This document shows positions 1-17,400 of a stretch of 64,000 nucleotides of DNA, piece after piece. Origin of the DNA: Jacaranda mimosifolia (lineage: Eukaryota > Streptophyta > Magnoliopsida > Lamiales > Bignoniaceae); NCBI GenBank assembly GCA_018894105.1, contig CM032128.1, forward strand, positions 26,373,299 to 26,437,298. Reading direction: 5' to 3'. Both the position numbers and the translations under genes were made by a program. Within the stretch, counting starts at the first letter, position 1; every line of letters starts with the position of its first letter. The notes under the pieces are model-generated. The model was not told the origin of the DNA and did no database searches. It worked only from the letters and a program-made list of their open reading frames with translations.

Positions 1-1000
1 GCTTTCACTTAGGATTTTTAAACCTATCAAATTAATAAGTGTATAAGAATGTTTTTACAAATAAAACAGTAATTTGACAGTAAGAAAAGTTTTAAGGAAC
101 AAAAACATCATAGTAGGGTGAAAGACCAGCTCTTCGCAAAGAGTTACACCAGAATCCCAAATGGGATGAGGCAAGTTCCAGAGTACTATGAAACCAGCTA
201 CTTATGAACAAGTCCGATAGAACTTCTGCTAACCTCTATGGACTGATGCACGAGTTTCTGTCACTCCGTACGGCAAGCCCTAGTCTATTCTTCTAGATCG
301 GAACCAAGAACACTGCAGAAAGTTCCAGACAGTTCCGCCCTACTAGTTTCTTCGCCTAGAGGTCCTTATAGCAACCAAGCGCCGATTTGTTCTCTTCACG
401 GGGTCCCTCAAGATCAAGTACGACTCCCATCCCTCTTCACCACTAGGTCCTTCGAGACACAAACCACTTTGTCCTCATCTCCTCAAGGTCCATCGAAGGC
501 AAGCTCCACTTGACCTTCTTCACCACAAGGTCCCTCGAAATCTCACGTAGAGCAAGGAATTAGAAACAATTAAGCACAAGAACATGTAAGAGAATATCAC
601 ACAACTTCTCAATACACTTAACAAAGTTCTCTCCCGACTTAGTGATTCACTCTTTAATTGCTGCATAATTTTTTCTTTTATATGCTTATGTTCAAAAGCT
701 ATAAGTTCTTGCTAAGGCAAGGATTCTTTGGAACTAAATAAGGAAACAAGTTAACTTTGGAAATTATGCATTTGTTCCTAAAACAACGGATGATTCAATA
801 AAATCAACATGACAGGATTTCTTTCCTAAGTTGTAAAGATGCAAATCAAACTAGAATCTATAGAAGATCTTTTATTTATGGAAAGTAAATTCCAGCGCAT
901 GACATATTCCAGTAGATAGCATGCAAATAGACTCCAGCAAATAATATGAATGCTTTTCAACACATAATTCAAGAAGTAATTTTGTCATGATCAAAACAAT
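1..1000. other. Gene-free repeat debris with a recurring short motif
   Basis: No coding region is supported here. From about 355 to 545 a degenerate motif of the form AGGTCC-y-TCGA recurs about every 40-46 bases (near 359, 401, 447, 486 and 528), with CTTCACCAC-like text between copies. That looks like an old minisatellite inside a decayed LTR or other element. The rest is AT-rich and unremarkable. Confidence 0.4.
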
Positions 1001-1019
1001 GTAAATAATCAAAAGTGTT

Positions 1020-1785
1020 AACATTCTCTAATTTGATTCTCAAAATCCTATAATGTAATCTTCATTTATATAATTCAATTAATTTGTGAATATTAAAAAT
1101 TTGACTTGAGTTGAAAATTTTATATTGATCATATCTATATTTTTTTTCTCCTATCATACATGTTATTCTCTAATTTGATTCCCCAAATCCTACGAAGTAA
1201 TCATAATGGAGTTCGAGCCTGAACGAGCTCCTAATTTATATATGTGTGTATTAAAAAAAATATTGATTTGTGAAAAGTTAGAACTTGACTTGAGTTGAAA
1301 ATTTTACATTGATCATATATATCTATATTGTCCAGTAACTTGTAGCCTAACGGCATTAGTCTTCCGTATTATGTGGGAGGTCTCGAGTTTCACCCGAATG
1401 GGCATCATTGTGCACTTTATGTGCATTTGATTATATTGTTTGTACTTTAATTTACTTGATGTGAGAATAGGATAAAATTGACTTATTGAAAGGATAAACT
1501 TCATCATCTGTAATGTTCTCTCAATATATATATATCTATAATTTTTCTCTTATATTAGAATGATTCCCAAAATCCTATAATATAACCCTGGTTGGTGAAA
1601 AATAAAAACTTGACTTGTTGAAAACTTTAATTGATCATCTACGTTTTTTGATCTTATCATACATGTTATTCTCTAGTTTGATTGCCACAATCAATAATGT
1701 AATCTTGCTTATGTAATTGATTTTTGAAAAGTAAGAATTTGACCTCACTTAAAAATTTTATATTAATCATCTACTTTTTCTCTTA
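1020..1785. repeat. Degenerate ~125-bp repeat units
   Basis: The same block recurs four to five times: a TTGATCAT-CTACTTTTTCTCTTATCATACATG part, then TTATTCTCTAATTTGATTCCCAAAATCCTATAATGTAATC-like text, then an AACTTGACTTGAGTTGAAAATTTTATA-like part (near 1021, 1160, 1265, 1545 and 1665). The series breaks off at 1785, where the LTR element begins, and resumes at 7592, with a further copy near 9455-9590. The LTR element therefore inserted into an existing repeat array. Confidence 0.6.
1325..1425 (+). mobile_element. Possible tRNA-derived (SINE-like) fragment
   Basis: The text TGTAGCCTAACGGCA followed about 40 bases later by GGTCTCGAGTTTCACC resembles an RNA polymerase III A box and B box in the spacing of tRNA-related SINE heads. 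There is no clear poly-A tail or target duplication, so this is only a candidate. Comparable text lies at 8355-8420 on the plus strand and at 25925-26030 on the minus strand. Confidence 0.3.
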
Positions 1786-1790
1786 TTTAC

Positions 1791-2289
1791 TGATGATGAT
1801 AATTGATGAAGACAAAGGAAAAGACCACTCTGCCCCTATATTTTAGCCAAAATACCCATACATGACAGGATCTACATCTTTTTATTTCGGTCGGGTAAAG
1901 ACCTGAGGGAACCCGGCCTCATTCAGGCAATGAACCGAAACGCTGACCGTTGATCAATCGTGAATTTGATGTACAATAACTCACCACCTTGATCCATACT
2001 GACGAGGAGAGTTCAACTCCTATAAAATGAGGAAATCACACAATATCATGTCATGTCAGCTTTGCTCATCCATACTTGAGTTCTTAACCTTACCTTTGAG
2101 CTCTTATTTGATCACCTCAGCACCATACTAACTTAGGCATCAGAGGGCCTTAGCTGAGAGTGATCTCAGCTAGCCTAACGTCTGCTCTTGTGGTCAAGTC
2201 GGAGATCCAAATTACTTGTGCAGAGCATGATCTAGGTCGAGGTTAAGGTCGAGAACAGGGTTTGAGATCTAGACCAAAGATCCCTCTCA
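1791..2289 (+). repeat. Left (5') LTR
   Basis: It aligns along its length to 7069-7586. Shared blocks include AAGACCACTCTGCCCCT, the TATAAAATGA box, CTTACCTTT-AGCTCTTATTTGATCA and GGTCAAGTCGGAGATCCAAA. The two LTRs differ by many substitutions and by a ~19-bp segment missing here near the 3' end, so the insertion is not recent. The exact 3' end is uncertain: the text after GATCCC differs from the right LTR and includes an inverted copy of an LTR segment (2284-2301 against 2143-2160). Confidence 0.75.
2021..2028 (+). promoter_or_regulatory. LTR TATA box (left LTR)
   Basis: TATAAAAT lies at the same LTR offset as 7301-7308 in the right LTR and marks plus-strand transcription of the element. 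Confidence 0.5.
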
Positions 2290-2599
2290 GCTAAGGCCCT
2301 CCAATGAAAAAAATTTGAGGTCTCCAAGCATGTTGGGAAGCTAGACCCTACCAAGTGGTCAAGATAACCAAATAGGGATCATATAGGCTGAAGGATGCTA
2401 AAGGGAATAAGGAACTGGCGAGGTCGTGGAATGTGTAGAATTTGAAAAAATTCTATGTTTAAGATTAAAGTTGATTTTGTAAAGGCTAGTTCCTTTATGA
2501 TACATATTTAATCATGTGAACTTCCTTTCTGTTTAATCACAGGAATTTCCTTTCTATTTAATGTTGTTCATGTCTTCCCCTAATCTATGTTTAAAGGAT

Positions 2600-3200
2600 C
2601 ACCAAAATCCCACATAAGCAAAGAGATCCCAAGGCTTGGGATCAAGATTTGAGCAAGATCTTTAATCCCAAGAAATCTTACAAGATTTGAGCAAGATCTT
2701 TAACCCAAAGAGATCCCATGACTTTTAGGATCGATATCCTATAAGATCTGAGCAAGATCTTTCACTCAAAGAGATCTTACAAAATCTAAGCAAGATCTTT
2801 AACTCCAAGGGATCCTACAATAACTGAGCAAGATCTTTCAGTTCAAAGAGATCCTAAAAGGATTTGGGATCGAGATCTTACAAGATTTAAGAAGGATAAA
2901 ATCCTATAAGATCTGAGCAAGATCATTAACTCACAGATCACAAAAGAATTTGGGATTGAGATCTGATAAGATCTGAGCAAAATCTTTAACTCGGATCTGA
3001 GCAAGATCAAACTCAAAGAGATCTGAGCAAGATCTTTTTACTTAAAGAAATCTTAAGGAAATCTCGAAGAACTTGGGATCGAGATCTTAGAAAACTTGAG
3101 CAAAGCCAAATAGATCTTATGAGGTTTGAGAACTTACAGGGTTTGAAGCTAAACCTCAACTTGAAGAAATCTCAGTGGGATTTGAGTAAGATCTCATTTA
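2600..3200 (+). repeat. Degenerate GATC-rich tandem repeat, ~35-45-bp unit
   Basis: At least nine copies of the core GAGCAAGATCTTTAAC occur, at about 2650, 2690, 2748, 2782, 2826, 2918, 2967, 2998 and 3019. Each is followed by a variant of TCAAAGAGATCCTACAA. The array lies just downstream of the left LTR inside the pol-less element. It is not an open coding repeat. Confidence 0.7.
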
Positions 3201-4153
3201 CAAAGACATTATCAGTACATCAAAAGCTGAAAGAGATCACATGAACTTCAGAAGAACTCAAATACTTTATTTAATCAGATTTTGATTACATAAACTCTAC
3301 GGCTCGAGTTCATAATACAAGGGTGGAACTCAAAAGGATCTTGAACCCATATTACAAATATGGACCCGAAGGCCTCGGCAAAAATAAAAAGGAAAAAGAA
3401 AATTACAAGTCTACGAGCTCAAATCTCACAACGCTGAACCCCCAGCTTCAACAGCAGTCCTAGCTCCAGAAGTCTCTTTGGGGTCTTTGGCCATCACTGC
3501 AGGAGCCTTGGATGGGATCTCACCTTCCTTGGGTGTTATTTGAAGGACCTCAACCTCCTTCTCAAGAGCGAGGAAAGCAAACTCATCTCGAGTTCTTCCT
3601 CCTCAGCGAGGCCACTAGCGGAATAATCCTTTATATCAGCATCCTTGGTAAGATCCAGCTACTCCAGATCAAATCCATCAACGATCCCACCCAATTTCTT
3701 AAATTAGGTTTGGAACTTCATAAAGCCCATGAAGGTATATTATGTTGTCTTCTGCTCGACTAGAGACTCAAAAGTGTCAGATTCTTGAAGGCTTGAGCTC
3801 CCTTCATCCTCCTGCTCTAGATCAACTCCTTGAACTCGAAGGAGCTCTCAAAAACTTCTCGACCCTTGGAGCAGTCTTGTTCATATGATGCCTTCTTTTC
3901 GGAGGCTAAAGACTTCTTTATTTTGGCCAATGTCTACTCCACGTCTTGGATATTCCAAACCCGATCAGCTAGTTCCTCCTTGTGCAATGCGAGCTCGCTA
4001 TCAATGGATTACTAGGTCAACTTCATGTTGGCTTCGAGCTCATCTTTGGCCTCTTTGAGCTCCATGACCTCTCTATCACGAGTTATGTAGCGACTCCTCC
4101 AGTAGGCGCATTGCAATGTGATTTGGTGCATATAAGTTATTCGCTGCAGAAGA

Positions 4154-4989
4154 TAGGGGTGGAAATCGAATTCGGGTATTGGGATACCCGACCTGATTGG
4201 GTATTTTTTGATCGGGTGATGTATTTTTAGTCCCCAAACCCGATCAGGTATTTATAGGGGTACCTAAAAAATTTTGGGTGGGATATCGGGTAGTAGCTTA
4301 GGTACCCGATACCCAATCGGGTACCCCCATTTTATTTAAAAAAAAAAAAAAGACCTAATTATACATATAAACACATTTTTTTTGGGCCTCTATTTATTGA
4401 AGCCCATTATATTAGGCTTTTATTAGTTATTAGCTTTAGCCCATTAGTTTTGAAAAATAAATTAAAGCCTAAGCCTTTACCTTTAGTAAACCAACCCAAC
4501 ACTCAATTAATGAATTAAATATCAAATTGCAAAAGAATTAGTTTTGTTCAGATGTTTGGATTTAATGCTTTTGTGAGTTGAGACTTATGATAAAATATTG
4601 TTGTGAATTGTGAAGTTGAATTTTAAATTTGTGATGAATAGAGAATGATTATGATATGGACAAAATATTATTGTCAATATATGATGTATATCATATATTA
4701 GAAACTAATGTTTATATTTAAGTTTTAAAATTACATTGTAGGTAGGATGTAGAACTTGTGAACAATGAAATGTAGTACTATCAATTGGTTCACGATGAAA
4801 ATAAATAATAAATTAACAAAATTTTTATTTTTATTTATTAAAAATATAAAAAAAATTAGTGAGGGGTTTTAGGGGTACCCCCATCAAATGGGGGTCGGGA
4901 CTCGGGTATCAAAAAATGATCCCCAAGCCCTCGAGTACCCGCAGTAGGGGTACCCCCAAAGGGGGGGTACCGACCCCCTCCCACCCCTA
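4154..4989. mobile_element. hAT-like MITE nested in the LTR element
   Basis: The ends are inverted (TAGGGGTGG at 4154 and CCACCCCTA ending at 4989). The flanking 8-mers GCAGAAGA and GCAAAAGA match at 7 of 8 positions, as expected for an hAT-type 8-bp target duplication. Both ends are rich in GGGTACCC-like text that can fold back, and the centre is AT-rich and non-coding. Confidence 0.7.
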
Positions 4990-5362
4990 GCAAAAGATAA
5001 GCAGTAAGCAACATTAGAAAAGAGCCTACACAGATGTAAAATTTATTCAATGTTAAAAAACTTACTTGCATCATGCGTGGGCACCATTCTCCTATAGCTT
5101 GGGAAAGTTTACAAGGGCTAGCAAAGCTTGATCCTGGGGTCATCAGGAACCACTTGTAGAGCTCGAAGGAGGTTTCCCCAATTCAAGATTGAAGCACGGA
5201 GCTCTGATCTGTAATTTTCCAGTTCGGGATCAAAGTCAGAGGCGAAGGATCATTGGAAAATTCTAAGTTGATAGTCTTATAGCTCTTACGTACATCGGCC
5301 AAGATGGCTTCGTGGCACGCATGGATATCAAGGTGGGGAGGGAAGTAAGGATAAGATTGGGC

Positions 5363-5767
5363 TCAAATCGGGCTCTCTTCTCTAAATAGCTCTTGCTGGA
5401 GCCCTTGTCCTTCGATGTTTTTTTCAAGGGCTCTTGCTGGAATAGCGGGGTAAGGGGAGCTTATGACTCTTGCTCTTGGAGCTATGTTTGCTTTTTTCCC
5501 CTTGTCCCCAAAAGTATCCTGGATTACAAGAACTAGCTCGAGAACTGAAAGTGAGACCTCGACTCTAGGAACTTGAGCTAAGGTGAGGGGGAATGGTTGC
5601 TCCACCTCAGACATCTGAACTAGCACACTAGGTTGGTACGAGGTCGAGATGTGAGCAGGAGAAAAAAGGGTTAGCACGAACCTGGAAGATTGGGCCTTAG
5701 CCATCAAGGCCTCCTTTTGAGCCTTCATCTTGTTCATAATGCACAGGTTTTGACTGTGATAAAACAA
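5363..5767 (-). CDS. Unrecognised antisense ORF (134 aa) in the LTR element
   Basis: This frame is open for 134 codons on the same strand as, and downstream of, the decayed transposon-domain ORF at 5947-6554. It has a moderately hydrophobic, Ser/Pro/Val-rich composition with no motif I recognise. It may be the C-terminal part of the same ancestral antisense gene, now separated by frame breaks. I assign no function. Confidence 0.25.
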   Translation of the reverse strand: MFYHSQNLCIMNKMKAQKEALMAKAQSSRFVLTLFSPAHISTSYQPSVLVQMSEVEQPFPLTLAQVPRVEVSLSVLELVLVIQDTFGDKGKKANIAPRARVISSPYPAIPARALEKNIEGQGLQQELFREESPI

Positions 5768-5946
5768 AAGGAGTTAGACCCTGAGCTGAAAAAGATAAGC
5801 AAAAAAAAGAGAGAAACATAAACAGCGACAAGAATCGTCGTTGAGAGTTTTGTGAACTCAGATATTAGCCGATGAGAGATTAACAATCTTGAGAACCTCC
5901 TCCTTTAAGAATTTGCCAACCTTATACATATGGTCAGTTAGGGTAT

Positions 5947-6554
5947 CTACGAAGTCTTCTTCTCAGGTGACCTCGTTTGACACAGAGATTTTAAGCTTAT
6001 TGTGCCTCCAATTAGACCTAAACCGCCACGAGCGATTGGCATGAGCTCAAATGAAGAGGAATCATTCCTTCCAAGGACTAAGGAAGTAGGGACTTTATCT
6101 AGAAATTTGCACATGGGCCTCATAATGAGGTAATAGAACCCGCGTTCCCCAATTCGAGTCGAGATCATGATTGAATAGAGGGACCAAAAGTGAGCAAAGG
6201 AAGGTTCGCCCCGAAATGAGTTATTATGATGAAAAAGCAAAGAATGTATCTTATCGCATCGGGAATTAATTGAGCAGAACAGATATCTAACCCTAGCAAA
6301 ATATTCTCGATGGGATCGAGAATTAAAAACCTCATCCCCCCTTCCAACATGCCCATAGAAAAGGTGGTGCATCCAACTTGGGGGAGATGCATTCGATCCG
6401 ACTCATTAGGAAAGATTATTTCATACTCAGCAGGAATAAAGAACTTGGACCTAATTTCTGAGATTACTAAAGATCCAAGCTTGGGAACTATGACTAACCA
6501 TAAGGGACGTAGCAAGGATATATTCTTCGATCTCGAGATCTTATGCTGATTCAT
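5947..6554 (-). pseudogene. Decayed 'putative gypsy type transposon' (PF04195-like) ORF, antisense to the LTRs
   Basis: The first frame (6165-6554) contains FFIPAEYEIIFPNESDRMH, then VGCTTFSMGMLEGGMRF and, further on, CSAQLIPDAIRYI. This succession (IP-x-EY near the start, a P-x-x-x-DR element, a GCxxx-aromatic step, GxRFPL-like text and the AQL-x-PN-x-WR step) fits the N-terminal domain of plant proteins annotated as Transposase_28 / putative gypsy type transposon. The homology then continues in another frame (5947-6372: FWSLYSIMISTRIGERGFYY followed by CKFLDKVP), so at least one frameshift near 6230 has broken the gene. It is encoded opposite to the sense strand implied by the polypurine tract and TATA boxes. 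The family assignment is from memory of the domain pattern. Confidence 0.55.
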
Positions 6555-7050
6555 TCACCGGCGCGGAGGAGAGACCAACCGTAGGCGAGCCCACTGTAGG
6601 ATCAGGATCTCGCGAATTGATTAAAGTCGAGATCAAGATCGAGGGAGGAAGAAGTTGAAGAGAGGCCACATCTTCTAAGCTCGAAGAGGGGGAGACACTT
6701 TCACTTGACCCAACTGACTAAAGTTGGGAGTTCTATCGGAAGAGGACCTCAGTTCGAGCTCATTCTGATCAAATAGACAACCTAGACGTTTGAGATCTTA
6801 GTAGGAGATTTTGAGGCTTGAGATCGAGATTTGAAGGGGGCGTGTTAAAGTGAGAAAGGTGAACGAAATGAAATGGAGTATGGGGGCTGCACTAAGATAT
6901 TTATAAATGAATAGAATGGGCGGTTCATCTCTCGAGGAAGCATCAATCAAGATTAATAGCGCCCGATCAGATAGCTGAGGGTGTCCAACGCCTACTTTCC
7001 ATTGTGTATAGGTTCATTCCCCAAGATGAGAAAAAAAAACCAACACATTT

Positions 7051-7063
7051 GGAAAGTGGGGGA
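7051..7063 (+). other. Polypurine tract of the LTR element
   Basis: GGAAAGTGGGGGA lies 5 bases upstream of the right LTR start (7069). This is the usual position of the plus-strand primer and supports plus-strand sense for the element. Confidence 0.6.
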
Positions 7064-7068
7064 GTTAA

Positions 7069-7586
7069 TGATGATGATAATTAATGAAGACAAAGAAAAG
7101 ACCACTCTGCCCCTGTATTTTAGCCAAAATAACCATACAGGACATGATCCGCATCTTTTTTTTGTTCGGGTAGAGTCAAGACCCAAAGGAACCCGACCTG
7201 ATTCTAGCAATGACCTGGATCGCTAACCGTTCATCAATCATGGATCTAATTTATAGTAACTCGCCACCTTGATTTGTACTGACTAGGACAGCTCAACAGC
7301 TATAAAATGAGAAAATCACACAGTACTAGGTCGTGTCATCTTTACTTATCCTTATTTGATTTCTTAACCTTACCTTTAAGCTCTTATTTGATCAACTCAG
7401 CACCACACTAACTTAGGTATTGGAAGGCCTTAGCTGAGGGCAATCTCAGCTAGCATAACGTGTGCTCTTATGGTCAAGTCGGAGATCCAAATTACTTGTG
7501 CGAAGCGCGATCTGGCTCGAGGTCAAGAACAGGGACAATCTAGAAAGTTAGTTCGAGATCTAGACCCTAGATCCCGAGCTGCATCA
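7069..7586 (+). repeat. Right (3') LTR
   Basis: This 518-bp repeat starts TGATGATGATAATTAATG and ends GCATCA, directly followed by the TTTAC target duplication. It is homologous to 1791-2289. Confidence 0.8.
7301..7308 (+). promoter_or_regulatory. LTR TATA box (right LTR)
   Basis: TATAAAAT sits at the position matching 2021-2028 of the left LTR. Confidence 0.5.
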
Positions 7587-7591
7587 TTTAC

Positions 7592-8002
7592 ATATAATTT
7601 TCTAGTTTGATTCCCAAAAATCTTATATATATATATACACACAATGTTTTCAAAATTGGATCAGACAAAGAACCCATAATGTTACTGGTTTCTAGTTCAA
7701 TCGTTACGACCACTGATTCGATCGGTATGAATTATAATGACGTAATAATTGTGTTTAATTTTATAAATATGTATAATATTTTAATATTAACAAAACTAAA
7801 ACTTCCAATAATATTAAAAAATTTATTTGAAAAAATTTCAATTCTTACTTATTTTTACTATTTCATAATTGTCAACTATCAATAAATAATTTAGTTAAAA
7901 GTAATGTTTAACATTAATTTAAGTAATCATTCGCTTCATACTTCGAATCCAAGTAAAAGTAAATTTTTCTACACTAAATATTCAACATAATCTAAGAGAG
8001 AC
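7592..8002. other. Gene-free AT-rich DNA
   Basis: It opens with the continuation of the ~125-bp repeat interrupted at 1785 (TTTTCTAGTTTGATTCCCA). Beyond that I see nothing recognisable. Confidence 0.4.
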
Positions 8003-9121
8003 ATGGACGGATCCAAGAAGGGGCAAGCAGGGGGGCCATTGCCCCCCCCCCCCCCACCAACTTATTATTATAGATATAACTTTTATTAATTATTTTTTAA
8101 ACAATCTAAATCTAGAAGAATAATTACTTAATATTAATTAAAGTAATTAATTTTTAATATTCATTTGTTAATTTTTTAAAAATCTAACTTTTCTTGTTGG
8201 GTTTTAAATAAAGAATTAATTGTTTTTAGATTTATAGAATTAATTTAATTTATTTTAACTAAAGATACAACTAAAATGAATTGATTAAATTTTTACCTCT
8301 TTAATTTTGTAAAACACAAAAGAATTAGTTACATATTTACAATTAAGTAATCAAGCTATTGGTCTAGTAACTTCATACATATAAGTGTGAGGTCAGGAAT
8401 TTAAGGTATAATGAAGTATTAGTATATGTGTGTATAAATAAAAAAATGTGAAGACAATAAAATTAAGCCCATTAGGTGACTTCTATTTTATTTATTTAAG
8501 AAATGTTGATTGTGGTTTAGTCGAAGAGAAGACTTACAAAATAACCAAAATATCTTTTTTAACTTCAACGATATTAAGATAAAGAGATAAAGATAAGTAA
8601 AAATTAAAAAAAAAATGGATTTTTCTTTATCTTTCAAGAGCAAAAATTAAAAAAAAAACTTTTTTCGTTATAAATATTGTCAAAAAAGTCTCCGAAGGCC
8701 TTAGGCCCTAGGGACTTGCAAAACAACCAAATATTTTATTTTATTTTTCCTTTTACTCCAACAAAATTAAGACAGAGATTAAAGTAGTGAATATTTAAAA
8801 AATTGAATTTTTCTTTGTCTTTGGATAGCTACAACTAAAAAAACTTTTTCTGCTATTAATATTGTTAAGAACAATCTTAGAAATAAAATAGAAGATAAAA
8901 GCTTAGCATTTGTTTAGTTACTTATATGGAGAAAGCTACCACTAAAAGTTTTGAATTTGATTATTAATAAACTTTATAATATAAAAAGCATTATGTTCAA
9001 CTTTGATGAGACTATACATTCAACTCGTGAATTATAAAGTTTATATTTGAATTTTCATATTCTAAATTTTGTCTCCCCCCCCCCCCCCTCCGTATGTTCT
9101 CATTTTTGGATCTGTCCTGAA
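8003..9121. mobile_element. TIR element with terminal G/C homopolymers
   Basis: The left end GGACGGATCCAAGAAGGGG is matched in inverted orientation by the right end, which read on the minus strand begins GGACAGATCCAAAAATG. A long C run follows the left terminal part (8041-8055) and another lies near the right end (9074-9088). The interior is AT-rich and non-coding and holds a degenerate tRNA-like stretch (8355-8420). No target duplication could be set, so the superfamily is open. Confidence 0.5.
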
Positions 9122-11400
9122 GAAAGATTAAACAAAATAAAACAACGAATCAAACATAAGCATCATATAATTATTACTTCACTAAATTTCAAGAAAATAT
9201 ATTCATGTTTCAAAAATCTACACATCCAAAATATTTAATCGTCTTCAACTCATAATTTCTCTTTTTTTATATATATTTTTTATTTTTTAAAAAATTTTAA
9301 TTTTAAAATTTCGAAGAAAATAGAAAAATAAATGAATTGGTGGTTAACCGATCGAATCGCCATCAATTTTTAAGCAGTTCAATAAGTCATCGGTTTTAAG
9401 CTTAAATCGGACTAGGTTGGCCTTGGGTCACCAATCGATCCAATTCGATCAAATTGAAATTTTTATATTGATCGTCTGCTTTTTCCACTTATCATACATG
9501 TTATTTTATATTTTAATTCCTAAAATCCTATAATGCAATTTTGATTTATAATTGCAAAAAATAAATTGACTTTCCTTAAATGAGTTAAACTAAAAACGTG
9601 ACTTTGCAAACCTCTATCATCAGATACTCATTATGTCCAAGTGCTCAAAATCATTACCGAACACTACTAACGTATTAGATTCAACTAGATATCCACTAAT
9701 AAATCGAATACATCATTCAATTAATTTGTAAAATGATAACCATTAGTATGAACACTTGGTACCTTGAATATAGAACCATAACAGTGCGCGATAATGTCAT
9801 GTACCTGATAGTTTGAGACCTTATCCCCATTAAAAAAAAAAACAGTAACTACAATGAAGTGACGTAACAGTTTTTTGGTATCTTTACAGTTGGTTGACTT
9901 TGAATTAATGTATTTAGTTGCCATTATTATGAATATTAATTAGTATTTAAAAATTAATTAATTAATTGAAAATTTCAGAGATCTTCTGAAAATTTCTACT
10001 TACCGTTTGAGAAATATTTGAGTGTAGAATATTCTGGAAGTTGAAAATTAAAAAGCGCACTCTTATATTCCATTGAGATATATAAGAGTTCGGTAGAAAA
10101 TTCCTGGGCTCAAATAATGTTTCATTCCTGACCATCACTTTATCAAATTCAATATTGTTCATGATGCTTGATTCTTTATATATAATATATGTTTACACCC
10201 TCATTTTTCACACATAAGACTACAAATCCTAAAATTATAAATAAGTAATATACATATATACTATTAATAAAGGGTGAGGGCCTTAGTTGTGTGTTTTTGA
10301 ATAATAGGACTCAAATAACCTTAATTTTTATTTTAAATTCTCATAATTATAAAAGTAACTACCAATTACATTATTTCACTACTATACTCGTACCACCACC
10401 ATTTCATGGTCTTGCTTTGTGAGGAAAAGATATTTGAAGAAAGTTGTTTTGCAGAGTTATATCTAGGTGTGCATTTATTAGGCAATATAAAAATTATAAT
10501 AAAAAATTTTATACATATACCTTACACATGTGCGTACATCGACTATGCTTCAATATTTAAATACACACACATTGAATGGGCATCAATTACTAGTATCATT
10601 AAAGTTTTAGGATTATGCAACAATAATAACAGCAGCATGGTCGGAATAAAATTTATCAAACTTGTAAAAGTGGTTCTTTTTAAGACAATAATACATCAAA
10701 AAAAAAAAAAGGACACAAAACATTTATACTCTTAGGAGTTTTCGTATTCTTAAGATCCATATCTTATTTTTTTTACTGATTTGATCTTTGATTCATGATA
10801 CCAAATCTTCTGTCCTCTACATTTTTTATCTTTCTAGTTGATGATCTCTCATATAAATACCAACGGTATTTTACCAATATACACACACATTTCAGCCTGT
10901 TACAAAATCTTTCATGGTATTACAACCACAGTCAAGCGGCAATTCTTTCTTGCATGGTGTGAGGAATCCTTTCTCGTGCACATTAAAATATTCTAAAATA
11001 TTAGCTGCACATATATAAATATATATTTAATTTTGCTAAAATTCTTCTCCAAGGCCACACTGCTGGAAGACAGGGGAAGGCAGCTAAAGATAGATATATT
11101 ATCATTGATGTCGAAGATGTCATGCTACTTCAATGTATTTAACAAATAAATGAATCAATAGAATTGGACTCAATACTTCAGACCAGATAATAGCTAACCT
11201 ACAATACCACCTACTACAGCATTTGACAATTCCATAGCTTCTTTGATCTAAATGAATTCTCAAATATCATTGAGAAAAATTTTAACCTATAAAATCAACC
11301 ACACCACAGACAAATATCATATGCACAACCCTTCCCTTCTCCACTACAACTTTTAAGATACCAATATAAATTTCTTTGAATTTACAGGGGCTATACTATA
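9122..11400. other. Gene-free DNA downstream of the hexokinase gene
   Basis: It contains one more copy of the ~125-bp repeat (about 9455-9590) and otherwise AT-rich sequence without supported genes. Open frames here (for example at 9721-9924 and 10406-10735) are short, lack homology and look like chance. Confidence 0.4.
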
Positions 11401-11419
11401 ATTATATCCTATAAAACAT

Positions 11420-17334
<5,915 letters not shown>

Positions 17335-17400
17335 ACACGATTCCCTTCTCCTCTCAAAACCTTTGTTTCTATTGCCTTTTCGAGCAAAAGGAAATCAGAA

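Larger units (their letters stand above)
1786..7591 (+). mobile_element. Non-autonomous LTR retrotransposon (pol-less, LARD-like)
   Basis: Two ~500-bp direct repeats (1791-2289 and 7069-7586) bound the element. Both start TGATGATGATAATT, and the right one ends in CA. The flanks carry an identical 5-bp target duplication, TTTAC (1786-1790 and 7587-7591), which fixes the outer ends. A purine tract precedes the right LTR, and a TATAAAA box lies on the plus strand in each LTR, so the sense strand is plus. No protease, reverse transcriptase, RNase H or integrase text was found inside. The interior instead holds a GATC-rich tandem repeat, a nested MITE and a decayed antisense ORF. No convincing primer-binding site was seen after the left LTR. 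Loss of pol together with a long interior and an antisense ORF recalls derivatives of the Tat lineage of Ty3/gypsy, but that assignment is inference. Confidence 0.8.

Noticed and set aside
1325..1425. Functional tRNA gene
   Set aside because: Box-like text is present but no cloverleaf with paired acceptor and anticodon stems could be drawn.
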